A stretch of 53,902 nucleotides of DNA from Chloroflexota bacterium (lineage in GTDB: Bacteria; Chloroflexota; JAJPGV01), in contig JAJPGV010000054.1 of the NCBI GenBank assembly GCA_021325635.1, positions 1 to 53,902 of the forward strand, read 5' to 3'. Shown piece by piece: positions 40,982 through 49,136 of this stretch. The notes under the pieces are model-generated. The model had not been told where the DNA came from. It worked only from the letters and a program-made list of their open reading frames with translations, and did not search any database. The position numbers and the translations under genes were made by a program. The first letter of the stretch is position 1. Each line of letters opens with the position of its first letter.

Positions 40982-42262
40982 TTGGGGTCTGTCGTCCGTT
41001 TTGCCGAGGATGAGATCGAGAGGCAGCTCGTCGGGCAGAAGTCCAAGGGCGTCATCCGTCCGGAGGCTGAGCTCGATTGGGATGTGCCGGCCGACGGCGA
41101 CGTGCGCGGCGGCGTACCAGTCATGGGGCTGCGGGAATACTGGTATCCCGCGCTGCCGGTCAGCAAAGTCGGCCGTAAGCCACTGTACTGGACCATGTTG
41201 GGCGACGACATGGTGTTCTTCCGTAACCGCGAGGGTCAGGTCGTGGCCATGACCGACGTTTGCCCGCATCGTGGGGCGAGCCTCAGCGAGGGGAGCTGCT
41301 TCTATCGTGGCTTTGTGACCTGCCCCTATCACGGCGCCACGTTCGATGGTCGGGGCGAGTGCACCGCCTTCATCACCGAGGGGCCAGATTCACCCATGGT
41401 AGGACAGCTGCGCGCTAAGGTCTATCCCACCCAGGTGCATGCCGGCTGGGTATTCGTGTGGATGGGCGAAGGAGAGCCGGCGCCTATCGAGGAAGACCTT
41501 CCGCCGGAGCTGTTCGATCCCGAGTGCTTGCCGCTCAGCAGCTACACCTACTGGCACACCAATTGGGTCCTGGCCATTGAAAATCACAGCGATTCGCACA
41601 ATGCCCTGTTCGTGCATCGCGACTCCATCAAGCAGCTGCTCGGACTCACCAAGGGCCGCAACCGATCGCCGGTTGGCGCTCGCGGGAAGGTGGTCAACAA
41701 TCGCGCTCTGATCGCGCTGTACGAGGGACAGGATTACTACGCCAAAGACGGCAAGGTGCCGCATCAGATGTACTACCCCGGCGTGGACGGAGTGTGGCCG
41801 CTGCACCGCTGGCGGCTGCTGTGGCAATGGTTCTTCGAGCGCTTCGCCAAGCGCGCTCGCTACGACCGCGTGCCAGAGGAGTGGAAGCTGGGCCACCATC
41901 TGCCCTGCATGGTGCGCACCGGGGGCAACAACACCCGCTACGCCGTCGCCGTGAAGCACGACCTATCGCGAATCGTCTACTTCTACTTCGCCTGGCCGGG
42001 CAACGGCTGGCGGCGGCTGCTCAAACGGCTGCAGTTCAAATTCGTGCAGATGCCCCTGGAGTACAACTTCAGCAACCAGGACAACGGCGCCGCCTCACCC
42101 TGCCGCTATTGGACGCCTGAGTATCTTTCGGCCACCGACGGCCAGGTCGTCCGCCTGCGCAAGCTGATCGCGCACGAATCGCGCGACGCCCAGCGACGCA
42201 AGGAGCAAGCGCTGCAGGAGCCTGCCACGGTGATGCAGGCCGCCAGCCGCCCTCGGGCGTAG
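40982..42262 (+). CDS. Rieske oxygenase alpha subunit with unusual iron-site motif
   Basis: A 426-residue Rieske protein of a separate subfamily, related to 49137-50306. Cluster ligands are CPHRGASLSEG and CPYHGATFD. At the mononuclear iron site the sequence is ENHSDSHNALFVH. Aligned with the canonical Asp-x2-His-x4-His, the first His position is Asn and the preceding residue is His; the Asp and the second His are in place. The TTG start at 40982 follows GGAGG eight bases upstream. It is 11 bases downstream of the dehydrogenase. The C-terminal half has several Trp and Tyr-rich segments (RWRLLWQWFFERF). It may oxidise a non-standard substrate or use a shifted ligand. Confidence 0.85.
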   Translation: MGSVVRFAEDEIERQLVGQKSKGVIRPEAELDWDVPADGDVRGGVPVMGLREYWYPALPVSKVGRKPLYWTMLGDDMVFFRNREGQVVAMTDVCPHRGASLSEGSCFYRGFVTCPYHGATFDGRGECTAFITEGPDSPMVGQLRAKVYPTQVHAGWVFVWMGEGEPAPIEEDLPPELFDPECLPLSSYTYWHTNWVLAIENHSDSHNALFVHRDSIKQLLGLTKGRNRSPVGARGKVVNNRALIALYEGQDYYAKDGKVPHQMYYPGVDGVWPLHRWRLLWQWFFERFAKRARYDRVPEEWKLGHHLPCMVRTGGNNTRYAVAVKHDLSRIVYFYFAWPGNGWRRLLKRLQFKFVQMPLEYNFSNQDNGAASPCRYWTPEYLSATDGQVVRLRKLIAHESRDAQRRKEQALQEPATVMQAASRPRA

Positions 42263-42270
42263 AACCCTCG

Positions 42271-42287
42271 AGGCGGCCGGGCCGCCT
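42271..42287. terminator. Palindrome between convergent Rieske and dioxygenase beta genes
   Basis: AGGCGGCC and GGCCGCCT pair perfectly around one G in the 23-base gap between two convergent genes, overlapping the beta-subunit stop. A bidirectional terminator role fits the location. The CCGCCTACA end resembles the end of the MITE-like element at 27103-27186. Confidence 0.35.
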
Positions 42288-42801
42288 ACAGCAGAATGGC
42301 CAGGTGGCGGACCTCCATCACCGCCTGATCCAGTAGGATCAGTCGCTCGGCCAGGTGCCAGGCACCGGCCAGCTTGCGCAGCACGTCCCGGCGCTCTCCC
42401 GAGAAGATGTCGGGTGTGGTCCGCGGCGCCCGGCTGCGGAAGACCAGCACGTTGCTGATGACGTCCAGCTCGCCACTGCCGCTCCGTTCCGAAACTCGGA
42501 CGTTGGACACGTGGTGTCTGATGCGTGAGCGTGGCGACTCCGCCCAGGCGTACTCTGTCGTCAGCTTGTCCACGCGGATGCGCAGCGAGGCGATGTTCTC
42601 GGAGAAGATGCAGCTGTCCTCGGAATAGGACGGCTGGGCGTCGCCCTTGACGTTCAGCGGCAGTGGCGCCCGATAGATGACGTCTTCGGCGAGCAGATCG
42701 AGCCACTCCTTCTGGCGTCCGCTGTCCAGCAGCTCGGCCTCGTGGTACAGGAAGTCGAGGACCTCAGCGTAGCGGGGATCGCCTGGCCAGATGGCGCTCA
42801 T
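42286..42801 (-). CDS. Aromatic-ring-hydroxylating dioxygenase beta subunit
   Basis: A 171-residue small subunit of a ring-hydroxylating dioxygenase, with the SnoaL/NTF2-like fold. FLYHEAELLDSGRQKEWLDL near the N-terminus and the RIRHHVSNVRV segment are family marks. The ATG at 42801 overlaps the alpha-subunit stop as ATGA; the longer upstream frame is alpha-subunit sequence in another frame. It has a structural role in the alpha3beta3 enzyme. It is the only beta subunit in the window, although seven alpha-type Rieske proteins are present. Confidence 0.92.
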   Translation of the reverse strand: MSAIWPGDPRYAEVLDFLYHEAELLDSGRQKEWLDLLAEDVIYRAPLPLNVKGDAQPSYSEDSCIFSENIASLRIRVDKLTTEYAWAESPRSRIRHHVSNVRVSERSGSGELDVISNVLVFRSRAPRTTPDIFSGERRDVLRKLAGAWHLAERLILLDQAVMEVRHLAILL

Positions 42802-44120
42802 CGGAGCACCTGCCCGTGCTCGGCGCCCAGCAGCCGCTGCCACTCCTGGTAGAACAGCCGCTCCAGAATGTCGAAGAAGGGCGGGCTGGCCGTGTAGCAG
42901 GCGCCTGGCCCGCGCCAATCGTCAGTCGGTTGCAGGTCGAGTCCCATGCGGTACTGCAGCCACAGCTCCCGGGCCCAATCGCCGCCAACCCCCTCGGTAA
43001 TCGAGGCCCAGTTCTCGAGGTCGTCCTGCTCGAACGTGCCGCCGACACCGAAGACGCGCTCATAACACTCACGTGAGGCCGCGCGCCACTCGGCGGGCGT
43101 GTTCTTGTCGATGAACAGCCAGCTCAAGGCTTCCATGCGGTCAGGGCCCTTGGGCTGCCACTGGCGCAGCGTGAGGAACGATACCGGCCAGGGCGGCCCG
43201 CCCCATTCCTCAGGCGTGTGCCCCGCGGTGTCCAGGAAGCTGAGGTTGGGGAACACGTTGCCGGCGGCGACGATGAGCGGTTCGAGGACGTGTCGCTGCT
43301 CCGCGTCCAGGTGGCGCTCCAGCTCGGGCCACAGCTCCTTGGGCAGACCGAAGAACGGCGCTTCGGTCGTGCCGCTGGGCGATGACACCAGCGATGCGCC
43401 GTGCCCGTGTGACAGAGCCAGCGAATGGCCGACGGGTGCGCCGGTGCTGCCGCGCGGCTTCAGGGCGTGCAGGCCGAGCTGGGTGGAGAAGCCATGCGTG
43501 GTGAAGATGTGATAGCCGTCGCCCACGAAGTTCGAGGCGCCCAGCTTCCAGTTGACGTCGGCGACCCAGCGGATGGGCGGGCCGCCCACCTCCACGCCGT
43601 CCGTCCGGCCGAACAGCAGATCCAGCACCCAGGCCATGGGCCCGAGGTAATCCCGCAGCGACTCGGTCGGCTTGCGGCAGGCAAAGATCAGCCCGTGGTA
43701 GGTGTCCGCTTGGGCCTCGTACAGGCCCAGCTGGGCACGGTCAATGGTGGTTCCGTAGGCGTTGATGAAGGGCACGCCGGTCAGCTGTCCGGCGCTGTCG
43801 TACGTCCAGCCGTGGTAGCCGCAGCGGAAATGTGTGGCGCAGCCGCTGTCCTCGTTGCAGATCTTCCGCCCTCGATGGCGGCACACGTTGAGCAGAACGT
43901 GAATCTTGCCCGCGGCGTCGCGCGACACGATCACGGGATCCTCTCCCATCTGCCTGGTCACGTAATCGCCGGGGTTCGGGATCTCCGTTTCGTGGGCAAC
44001 GAACAGCCAGCACTGGGGGAAGAGGTTCTCCAGCTCCCGGCGGTGAACGTCCGGGTCGTTGAAGATCCGCGCGCTGACGTACCCTTCGTCGAACCGCAGC
44101 AGCTGCCCATCTTCACTCAT
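42798..44120 (-). CDS. Aromatic-ring-hydroxylating dioxygenase alpha subunit
   Basis: A 440-residue classical ring-hydroxylating dioxygenase large subunit, of the biphenyl/naphthalene/benzoate type. Rieske ligands are CRHRGRKIC and CGYHGWTYD. The iron triad is DGYHIFTTH with correct Asp-x2-His-x4-His spacing. The ATG at 44120 has GAGAGGGG upstream and is preferred to an in-frame TTG at 44141. The stop overlaps the beta-subunit start, so the two are translated together. The bicupin gene lies 32 bases upstream on the same strand, suggesting cis-dihydroxylation followed by a cupin-catalysed step. Ferredoxin and reductase are missing here. Confidence 0.92.
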   Translation of the reverse strand: MSEDGQLLRFDEGYVSARIFNDPDVHRRELENLFPQCWLFVAHETEIPNPGDYVTRQMGEDPVIVSRDAAGKIHVLLNVCRHRGRKICNEDSGCATHFRCGYHGWTYDSAGQLTGVPFINAYGTTIDRAQLGLYEAQADTYHGLIFACRKPTESLRDYLGPMAWVLDLLFGRTDGVEVGGPPIRWVADVNWKLGASNFVGDGYHIFTTHGFSTQLGLHALKPRGSTGAPVGHSLALSHGHGASLVSSPSGTTEAPFFGLPKELWPELERHLDAEQRHVLEPLIVAAGNVFPNLSFLDTAGHTPEEWGGPPWPVSFLTLRQWQPKGPDRMEALSWLFIDKNTPAEWRAASRECYERVFGVGGTFEQDDLENWASITEGVGGDWARELWLQYRMGLDLQPTDDWRGPGACYTASPPFFDILERLFYQEWQRLLGAEHGQVLR

Positions 44121-44152
44121 AGTCGGCCCCTCTCGCTCCAAGCTCTCGATGC

Positions 44153-45298
44153 TCAGTCCCGGTACGTCACCGGAGGCATGGTGGATTCCAGTCCCTGTGC
44201 GCGAAGCGCAGCCTCGAAGTCGGCGCGAACCTGCGGGTCCTCGTCTTCGTAGTCGATCAGCGTGCCGCCTTCGCGAATGCTGCGATAGCCCTTCCAGCCC
44301 ACGCTCTCGTCCAGGTTATGCACTCCCAACGGCAGCTGATCGCCGTACACGGCGATGTGCTTGGCCGGCCCCGGCCCGCTGTTGAAGTGCTGATGGAAAT
44401 AGGCGTCGGGCGGACTGTAGATGCTGTTGCGGCCCCAGTTGACCTTCAGCACCTCATCGCCGTGTCCATCCCGGTATGGCCGGGCGCCCAGTGCTGCCGG
44501 CCAGGCCAGCACGTAGCCCTCACCGTCGAGACCGAGCAGGATGGCGCCTGGCCCGTGGTAGTGCGCCTTGTGGTAGCGGCCGCTCGGCCAGGCCGAGATG
44601 TGCCCATGAGGGAAGCGGCTGCCCATGCGGTAGCCGGTCAGCTGGCCGCCGGCGACCTTCTGCTCCTGGTCGTCCAGCAGCACGCGGCGGCTGTCCGGAA
44701 TGAAGTTGGTATGCAGGTAGCCCTGGTTGTACCAATCCTCAGTGGTTCGCACTTCGCGGATCAGAAAGTAGTTGTCGCCCTCGGCGTAGAGGTCGAGGAA
44801 CTTGGCGTCGCTGTTGAACACCACGTCCAGGTTGTCGATGGCGTTGATGACCCTGGGCGCTGTCGTCACCGCCATGAAGATGGCCGGCTCTCGGCCGCCG
44901 TTCAGCAGTCGGTGAGTGCTGTTCTGCGGAAATGCAAACACGCTGCCTGGCCCCCATTCGAAGGTCATCTTGTCGCCGGCACCCTGCCACACCTGCGCCA
45001 CCCCGTGGCCCTCCAGCACGAAGATCTGCTCCTGGAAGAGGTGCCGCTCCGGCTCCAAAGCGCCGCCTCCGGGGATTTCGCCCACATAGATGCCGCGCTC
45101 TGATTCGAACGTGCCCTGCAGTTGAATGAAGGTGCCCTTGCCGCCGGTGCGAGCCCAGGGCGCGCGCGGCAGAGCGGTAACGTCGTCGACCCCGATCGTG
45201 GCCTCATGGATGGGCAGCGCCTCGCCCTCCATGTAGAGCTCATAAGGAAACGCGTTTTGCTCGCGTTTCCTTATGAGCATCGAGCTATCTGCAGCCAT
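44153..45298 (-). CDS. Bicupin protein, copy 2
   Basis: A 381-residue two-domain cupin related to 11641-12792 and 48001-49044. The second cupin has KAHYHGPGAI: the His-x-His pair is kept but the third His of its paralogues is Ile. Motif 2 (PPDAYFHQHFN) retains its His. The N-terminal cupin has PERHLFQEQIFVLEG and is less decayed than in the others. The first 20 or so codons lie in a long perfect inverted repeat. The ATG at 45298 has a weak GGGGTAG site; an ATG at 45280 is possible. It is first in an operon with the dioxygenase alpha and beta genes. A ring-cleavage or isomerase role is possible. Confidence 0.8.
   Translation of the reverse strand: MAADSSMLIRKREQNAFPYELYMEGEALPIHEATIGVDDVTALPRAPWARTGGKGTFIQLQGTFESERGIYVGEIPGGGALEPERHLFQEQIFVLEGHGVAQVWQGAGDKMTFEWGPGSVFAFPQNSTHRLLNGGREPAIFMAVTTAPRVINAIDNLDVVFNSDAKFLDLYAEGDNYFLIREVRTTEDWYNQGYLHTNFIPDSRRVLLDDQEQKVAGGQLTGYRMGSRFPHGHISAWPSGRYHKAHYHGPGAILLGLDGEGYVLAWPAALGARPYRDGHGDEVLKVNWGRNSIYSPPDAYFHQHFNSGPGPAKHIAVYGDQLPLGVHNLDESVGWKGYRSIREGGTLIDYEDEDPQVRADFEAALRAQGLESTMPPVTYRD
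45238..45278. repeat. 17-bp perfect inverted repeat near the bicupin 2 start
   Basis: GCTCATAAGGAAACGCG (45238-45254) and CGCGTTTCCTTATGAGC (45262-45278) are exact complements with a 7-base loop (TTTTGCT). It lies 20 bases inside the bicupin coding region, encoding MLIRKREQNAFPYEL. It is more AT-rich than its surroundings. As RNA it would be a very stable hairpin that could slow early translation; as DNA it could be a binding site. Confidence 0.65.
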
Positions 45299-45493
45299 TG
45301 AGTTCTACCCCGTGTTTCGGGGAGCGCACCGAACGTTCCCCAGGATCTGCGCAGCCCGCCGGCAGCGATCTCGGGAAGCCGACGGGCTGGTCGGACCATC
45401 ATACAAGCTTCGGCCCCCGCAGTGGTAGACTCGGCCCAATTCGCCTGTACGTCTGAGCATGTCAACGCGCCGAGCGCATCGAAAGGAGCCCTG
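45299..45493. promoter_or_regulatory. Divergent region between bicupin 2 and M24 gene
   Basis: This 195-base gap must hold promoters for both directions. CCCCG (45308-45312) and CGGGG (45318-45322) form a small hairpin just before the bicupin start. GAACGTTC (45331-45338) is a palindrome. TAGACT (45426-45431) is a weak -10 for the plus-strand gene. No gene is seen. Confidence 0.25.
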
Positions 45494-46657
45494 ATGCCAC
45501 TGAAGATCGAGCCTACGTGGGACGTCGAGCGCATGCGCCGCGAGCGCCGGCTGCGCCTCCAAGCGCAGATGAAGGAGCGGGGTGTCGGAGCGTTGTACCT
45601 GACCGAAGGCGTGGACATCCACTACCTGCTCAACGTGCGCATCCCCGGCGCGGCGCTGTTCGTGCCGCCCGAGGGCGAGATCATCGCACTCGTGCGCTCC
45701 AGGGATTGGGGCTACGTCAAGCTGCACTATGACAACCTGCAGCCCCCCATCCACCACGTCTCCTCCGCCGCGCAGGATGAAACCGAGAGCGGGCACAAGC
45801 GGCTGCGGCAGGGCATCGCCGATCTCATGGCCCGGCACGGTGTGGCCGGCGAGCCGCTGGGCCTGGACGAGTCACGGACCAGCGTGCCGTTGACCTTCAT
45901 CGAGGCCGGCGTGCGCGTGGTGGACGCCATGCCCATCATCGAGCAGGCGCGGTCGGTGAAGTCGCAGGACGAGGTCGAGGTCTACCGCGCGCTGGGGCGC
46001 CAGTATGGCCGAACGGTATGCGCGTTCCGTGAGGCCATCCGGCCAGGTATCACCGAGGCCGAGCTCGAATCAATCGTCGGCGGCTGCTGGTTCGACTCGG
46101 GCGGAACCGAGGTCTTTCAGCTGAACGTATGCGCGGGGGAGAATATGAACCCCTGGCGGCGATGGGCAACCGACCGGCCGTTGAAAGCGGGTGAGTTCGT
46201 CGGCATCGATTTCCACGGCAGGGGCGCCGGAGCCCTGCTGGGCGATATTTCGCGGACGTTCCTGGTTGGCGACCGCTGGACGCCCGAGCAGCGCGACCTG
46301 TACCGCCAGACGTACGACTATATGAAGGGAACGATCGACGCTTTCCGTGCCGGGCGCACCTACAGCGAGGTCATCGACGCGGTCCCGGCGGTCCCGCCGC
46401 AGTTCAAAGTGATGCAGGGCAACTACCACATCGGACATTCCGTCGGACCCACGCCGCAAGGCTCGCCCAAGCTGGACGAGGAGCGCCGGTCCGACAGCAA
46501 GAGGCTGCAGCCCAACCAGGTCATGGCCATCGAGTGCTTTTTTGGCGAAGAGAACAGTGGCGTAGCGGTAAAGCTGGAAGAGCTCATCCTGGTGCAGGAC
46601 GGGCCGGCCGAAATCCTGGGGCCGCAGATTCCCTTCGAAGATCGGCTGCTGGTGTAG
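45494..46657 (+). CDS. M24 family metallopeptidase-fold protein (creatinase/Xaa-Pro type)
   Basis: A 387-residue pita-bread-fold protein of family M24, which includes Xaa-Pro peptidases and creatinase. The five metal ligands are all visible: Asp in GIDFHG, Asp in GDISRTF, His in HIGHSVG, Glu in AIECFFG and Glu in KLEELIL. The N-terminal half is the creatinase-type domain (ALYLTEGVDIHYLLN). ATG 45494 follows AAAGGAG. It starts the cluster with SBP5 and bicupin 3, so a hydrolase acting on an amidated or C-N bonded catabolic intermediate is as likely as a peptidase. Confidence 0.9.
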   Translation: MPLKIEPTWDVERMRRERRLRLQAQMKERGVGALYLTEGVDIHYLLNVRIPGAALFVPPEGEIIALVRSRDWGYVKLHYDNLQPPIHHVSSAAQDETESGHKRLRQGIADLMARHGVAGEPLGLDESRTSVPLTFIEAGVRVVDAMPIIEQARSVKSQDEVEVYRALGRQYGRTVCAFREAIRPGITEAELESIVGGCWFDSGGTEVFQLNVCAGENMNPWRRWATDRPLKAGEFVGIDFHGRGAGALLGDISRTFLVGDRWTPEQRDLYRQTYDYMKGTIDAFRAGRTYSEVIDAVPAVPPQFKVMQGNYHIGHSVGPTPQGSPKLDEERRSDSKRLQPNQVMAIECFFGEENSGVAVKLEELILVQDGPAEILGPQIPFEDRLLV

Positions 46658-46682
46658 CCGGGATCCGGACAGGAGACAAGCC

Positions 46683-47942
46683 ATGAACGCGCGTACAGAA
46701 ATCTCCATCCCAGGGAGCCGGCACCAGCCAGCTCGTGGGGCGCTCCTGGCGCTGGCGCTGGCCGCCGGCGCGCTGGCCAGCGCCTGCGGCGCCGCGGCCC
46801 CCGTGGCCAGCAGTCCTGCTCCAGCCTCGGCTTCAGCCGCGGCAGCGAGCGTGCCGGCCAGCGCGCCGGCGGGGCAGGCCTCAGCGGCCAGCAAACCCGC
46901 CGAGGCGTCGACGGCGGCGATCTCCGTCGCGGACCAGGCTTCGTGGGACAAGGTCGTGGCCGCGGCGCAGCAGGAGGGCACAGTTGCGCTCAGCTTGCAG
47001 CCGGGAGATCCGTTCCGTGCCTGGATGGCCGACTTCCAGAAGGCCTATCCCGGTATCAAGCTGGAGATCAGCCAGCAGAATGGCCGTGACTTCGTCAGCC
47101 GTATCACTCCCGAGCGCCAGGCCGGCAAGTATGCTTGGGATGCCTACATCGGCGGCAGCGAGACCGGCTACGGCAGCCTCGAGCCGCCCGGCTTCCTGGA
47201 TCCGCTCAAGCCTGTGGTGCGCCCCGAGATCGCCGACAACAGCAAGTGGCTGTCTGGCTTCGACGGGGGCTTCGTCGACAAGGCGGGCCAGTTCGTCTAC
47301 AACGTGGAGGGCGACGTGGTGCCGACGGTGCACATCAATCGCGACGTCATTCCCGAGAGCCAGCTGAACAGGGTCGAGGACATCAACGACGCTAAATGGA
47401 AGGGCAAGCTGTCCGTGTTCGACCCGCGGGCGTCCGGTAACGGGGCCGCAACCGGCGCGCACTGGGTCATGGTCAAGGGGGGCGATTGGTGGCGCCAGGT
47501 ATTGGAGCTCCAGCCGGCCATCTCGGCCGACTATCGCCAGCAGGAGGAATGGGTCGTTCGCGGGCAGTATCCCATCGCCATCGCCGGCAACAATCGCATC
47601 CTGCCGGACTTCCAGAAGCAGGGCCTGGGACTGAACGTGAAGCCGCTGGCCTTCGATTCGGAGATGGGCCACCGTTTGAATCAGTCGGTATCGCTGGCTC
47701 TCATCAACAAGCGGCCTCATCCCAATGCCGCCGCGGTGTTCATGAACTGGCTGCTGTCGCAGGACGGCCAGACCAGCTTCGTGAAGACGACCGAACAGGC
47801 CAGCAGGCGGCTGGATGCGCCCAAGGGCCCTCCGGGCTCGACGCCGGATCCGGCCGTGAAGTACCTGCCGTCGGTCAATGCGGAGTCCAGCGCAAACTAC
47901 GTGGCCGAGGCCACCAAGATCGCCAAAGAGGTGCTGAAGTAG
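46683..47942 (+). CDS. Extracellular solute-binding lipoprotein (SBP5)
   Basis: A 419-residue lipoprotein receptor. After a basic N-terminus and hydrophobic run the lipobox ASAC gives the anchor Cys. An Ala/Ser/Pro linker follows, then SWDKVVAAAQQEGTVAL. PPGFLDPLKPVVRPEIADNS, AKWKGKLSVFDPRASGNGAA and HPNAAAVFMNWLLSQDG make it most similar to SBP4 (29949-31241). ATG 46683 follows AGGAGA. It is 25 bases after the M24 gene and 58 bases before bicupin 3. There is no permease beside it. Confidence 0.92.
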   Translation: MNARTEISIPGSRHQPARGALLALALAAGALASACGAAAPVASSPAPASASAAAASVPASAPAGQASAASKPAEASTAAISVADQASWDKVVAAAQQEGTVALSLQPGDPFRAWMADFQKAYPGIKLEISQQNGRDFVSRITPERQAGKYAWDAYIGGSETGYGSLEPPGFLDPLKPVVRPEIADNSKWLSGFDGGFVDKAGQFVYNVEGDVVPTVHINRDVIPESQLNRVEDINDAKWKGKLSVFDPRASGNGAATGAHWVMVKGGDWWRQVLELQPAISADYRQQEEWVVRGQYPIAIAGNNRILPDFQKQGLGLNVKPLAFDSEMGHRLNQSVSLALINKRPHPNAAAVFMNWLLSQDGQTSFVKTTEQASRRLDAPKGPPGSTPDPAVKYLPSVNAESSANYVAEATKIAKEVLK

Positions 47943-48000
47943 CCGTGCTTTGCCCAGCCCGGACAGGCCGCATGAATTCGGACGTACGAGAGGTTGGCCA

Positions 48001-49044
48001 GTGGTCCTGAAATCGAGCTACGACCTGTGGCAGGAAGAGCAGGCCATACCAGCCTACCGGGGCTTCTACATCGAAGACCTCTACACGCTGGAGTTGGGAG
48101 ACTGGCCCTGGCTCGGCGGTCGCGGAGCGTTCATCAACCTGGCCGATCAGGTGACGGACGACGCCTGGGTCGTCGAAGTCCCCGCTGGACAGAGCCTATC
48201 CCCCGTGCAGCACCTGTTCGAGATACAGTTCTTCGTGCTGTCGGGCACCGGCTCGATGGAGGTTTGGCAGCCTGGTCGGGAAAGCCAGCGGCTGGCCTTT
48301 GAATGGGGTCGAGGCAGCCTGTTCTCGCCGCCCCTCAACAGCTGCTATCGGCTGCACAACGGCAGCGGCCAGAACCCGGCGCGGCTCTTCGCGGTGACCA
48401 GCGCGCCAACCATGATCAACCTGCTGCGGGATCGCGAGTTCATGTTCCACAATGAGCACGTCTTCGCGGATCGCTTCGCCGGCGAGGATCGCTACTTCAG
48501 CGATCCCGGCACGTCGATCGCCACGCGTACCTGGAAGACCAACTTCGTCCCCGACATCCGGGCCTTCGGCCTCGAGGACCATTCCGCCCGGGGCTATGCC
48601 TGTCTCAACATCCTGCTGTCGCTGTCCAACAACACCATGGGCGCGCACATCTCCGAATTTGAGGTTGGCACTTACAAGAAAGCGCACCGCCACGACGCGG
48701 GGGCGCACGTGGTCGTCGTGTCCGGTGAGGGTTACTCGTTGATGTGGCCTCCCGGCGCCGAACCACAGCGCTTCGATTGGCGTGATGGATCGGTGCTGTC
48801 GCCACCGGAAGGCTGGTTCCACCAGCACATGAACCTAGGCGGCGTTCCAGCCCGCTACTTCGCGCTGCGCTGGCACAGCCCCGAGTTCCCTATTCGCAGC
48901 TACTGGATGCCGGATTGGGGTGACAATGGCGGCTATGAGCAGATCGAGTACCAGGACGAGGATCCGGCCATCCGTGCCGAGTTCGAAGGCGAGCTAGCCA
49001 AGCGAGGTATTCCCAGCCGTCTACCTACGCTCACTCGGGCCTGA
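48001..49044 (+). CDS. Bicupin protein, copy 3
   Basis: A 347-residue double cupin. GTG 48001 is chosen because GAGAGG lies seven bases upstream; a TTG at 47950 is in frame. The second cupin has KAHRHDAGAH (His-x-His-x4-His) and PPEGWFHQHMN, so it should bind a metal. The first cupin lacks the His pair (SPVQHLFEIQFFVLSG). The segment RGFYIEDLYTLELGDWPW is nearly the same as in bicupin 1. Together with the Rieske gene 92 bases downstream, it repeats the bicupin-Rieske association seen in the other two clusters. Confidence 0.8.
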   Translation: MVLKSSYDLWQEEQAIPAYRGFYIEDLYTLELGDWPWLGGRGAFINLADQVTDDAWVVEVPAGQSLSPVQHLFEIQFFVLSGTGSMEVWQPGRESQRLAFEWGRGSLFSPPLNSCYRLHNGSGQNPARLFAVTSAPTMINLLRDREFMFHNEHVFADRFAGEDRYFSDPGTSIATRTWKTNFVPDIRAFGLEDHSARGYACLNILLSLSNNTMGAHISEFEVGTYKKAHRHDAGAHVVVVSGEGYSLMWPPGAEPQRFDWRDGSVLSPPEGWFHQHMNLGGVPARYFALRWHSPEFPIRSYWMPDWGDNGGYEQIEYQDEDPAIRAEFEGELAKRGIPSRLPTLTRA

Positions 49045-49097
49045 GCGCCGGCGGCCGCGCTCGCTCGGTTGAGTGGCTGGGACGGCCCCTGCTTGCG

Positions 49098-49103
49098 TAT
49101 ACT
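49098..49103 (+). promoter_or_regulatory. Possible -10 element (TATACT) upstream of Rieske gene
   Basis: TATACT matches five of six -10 positions and lies 39 bases before the Rieske ATG. I see no good -35 at 16-18 bases. A second promoter inside the cluster is possible. Confidence 0.25.
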
Positions 49104-49136
49104 CCAGGCGCTAGCACCCGGCGGGAGAAGGACATC

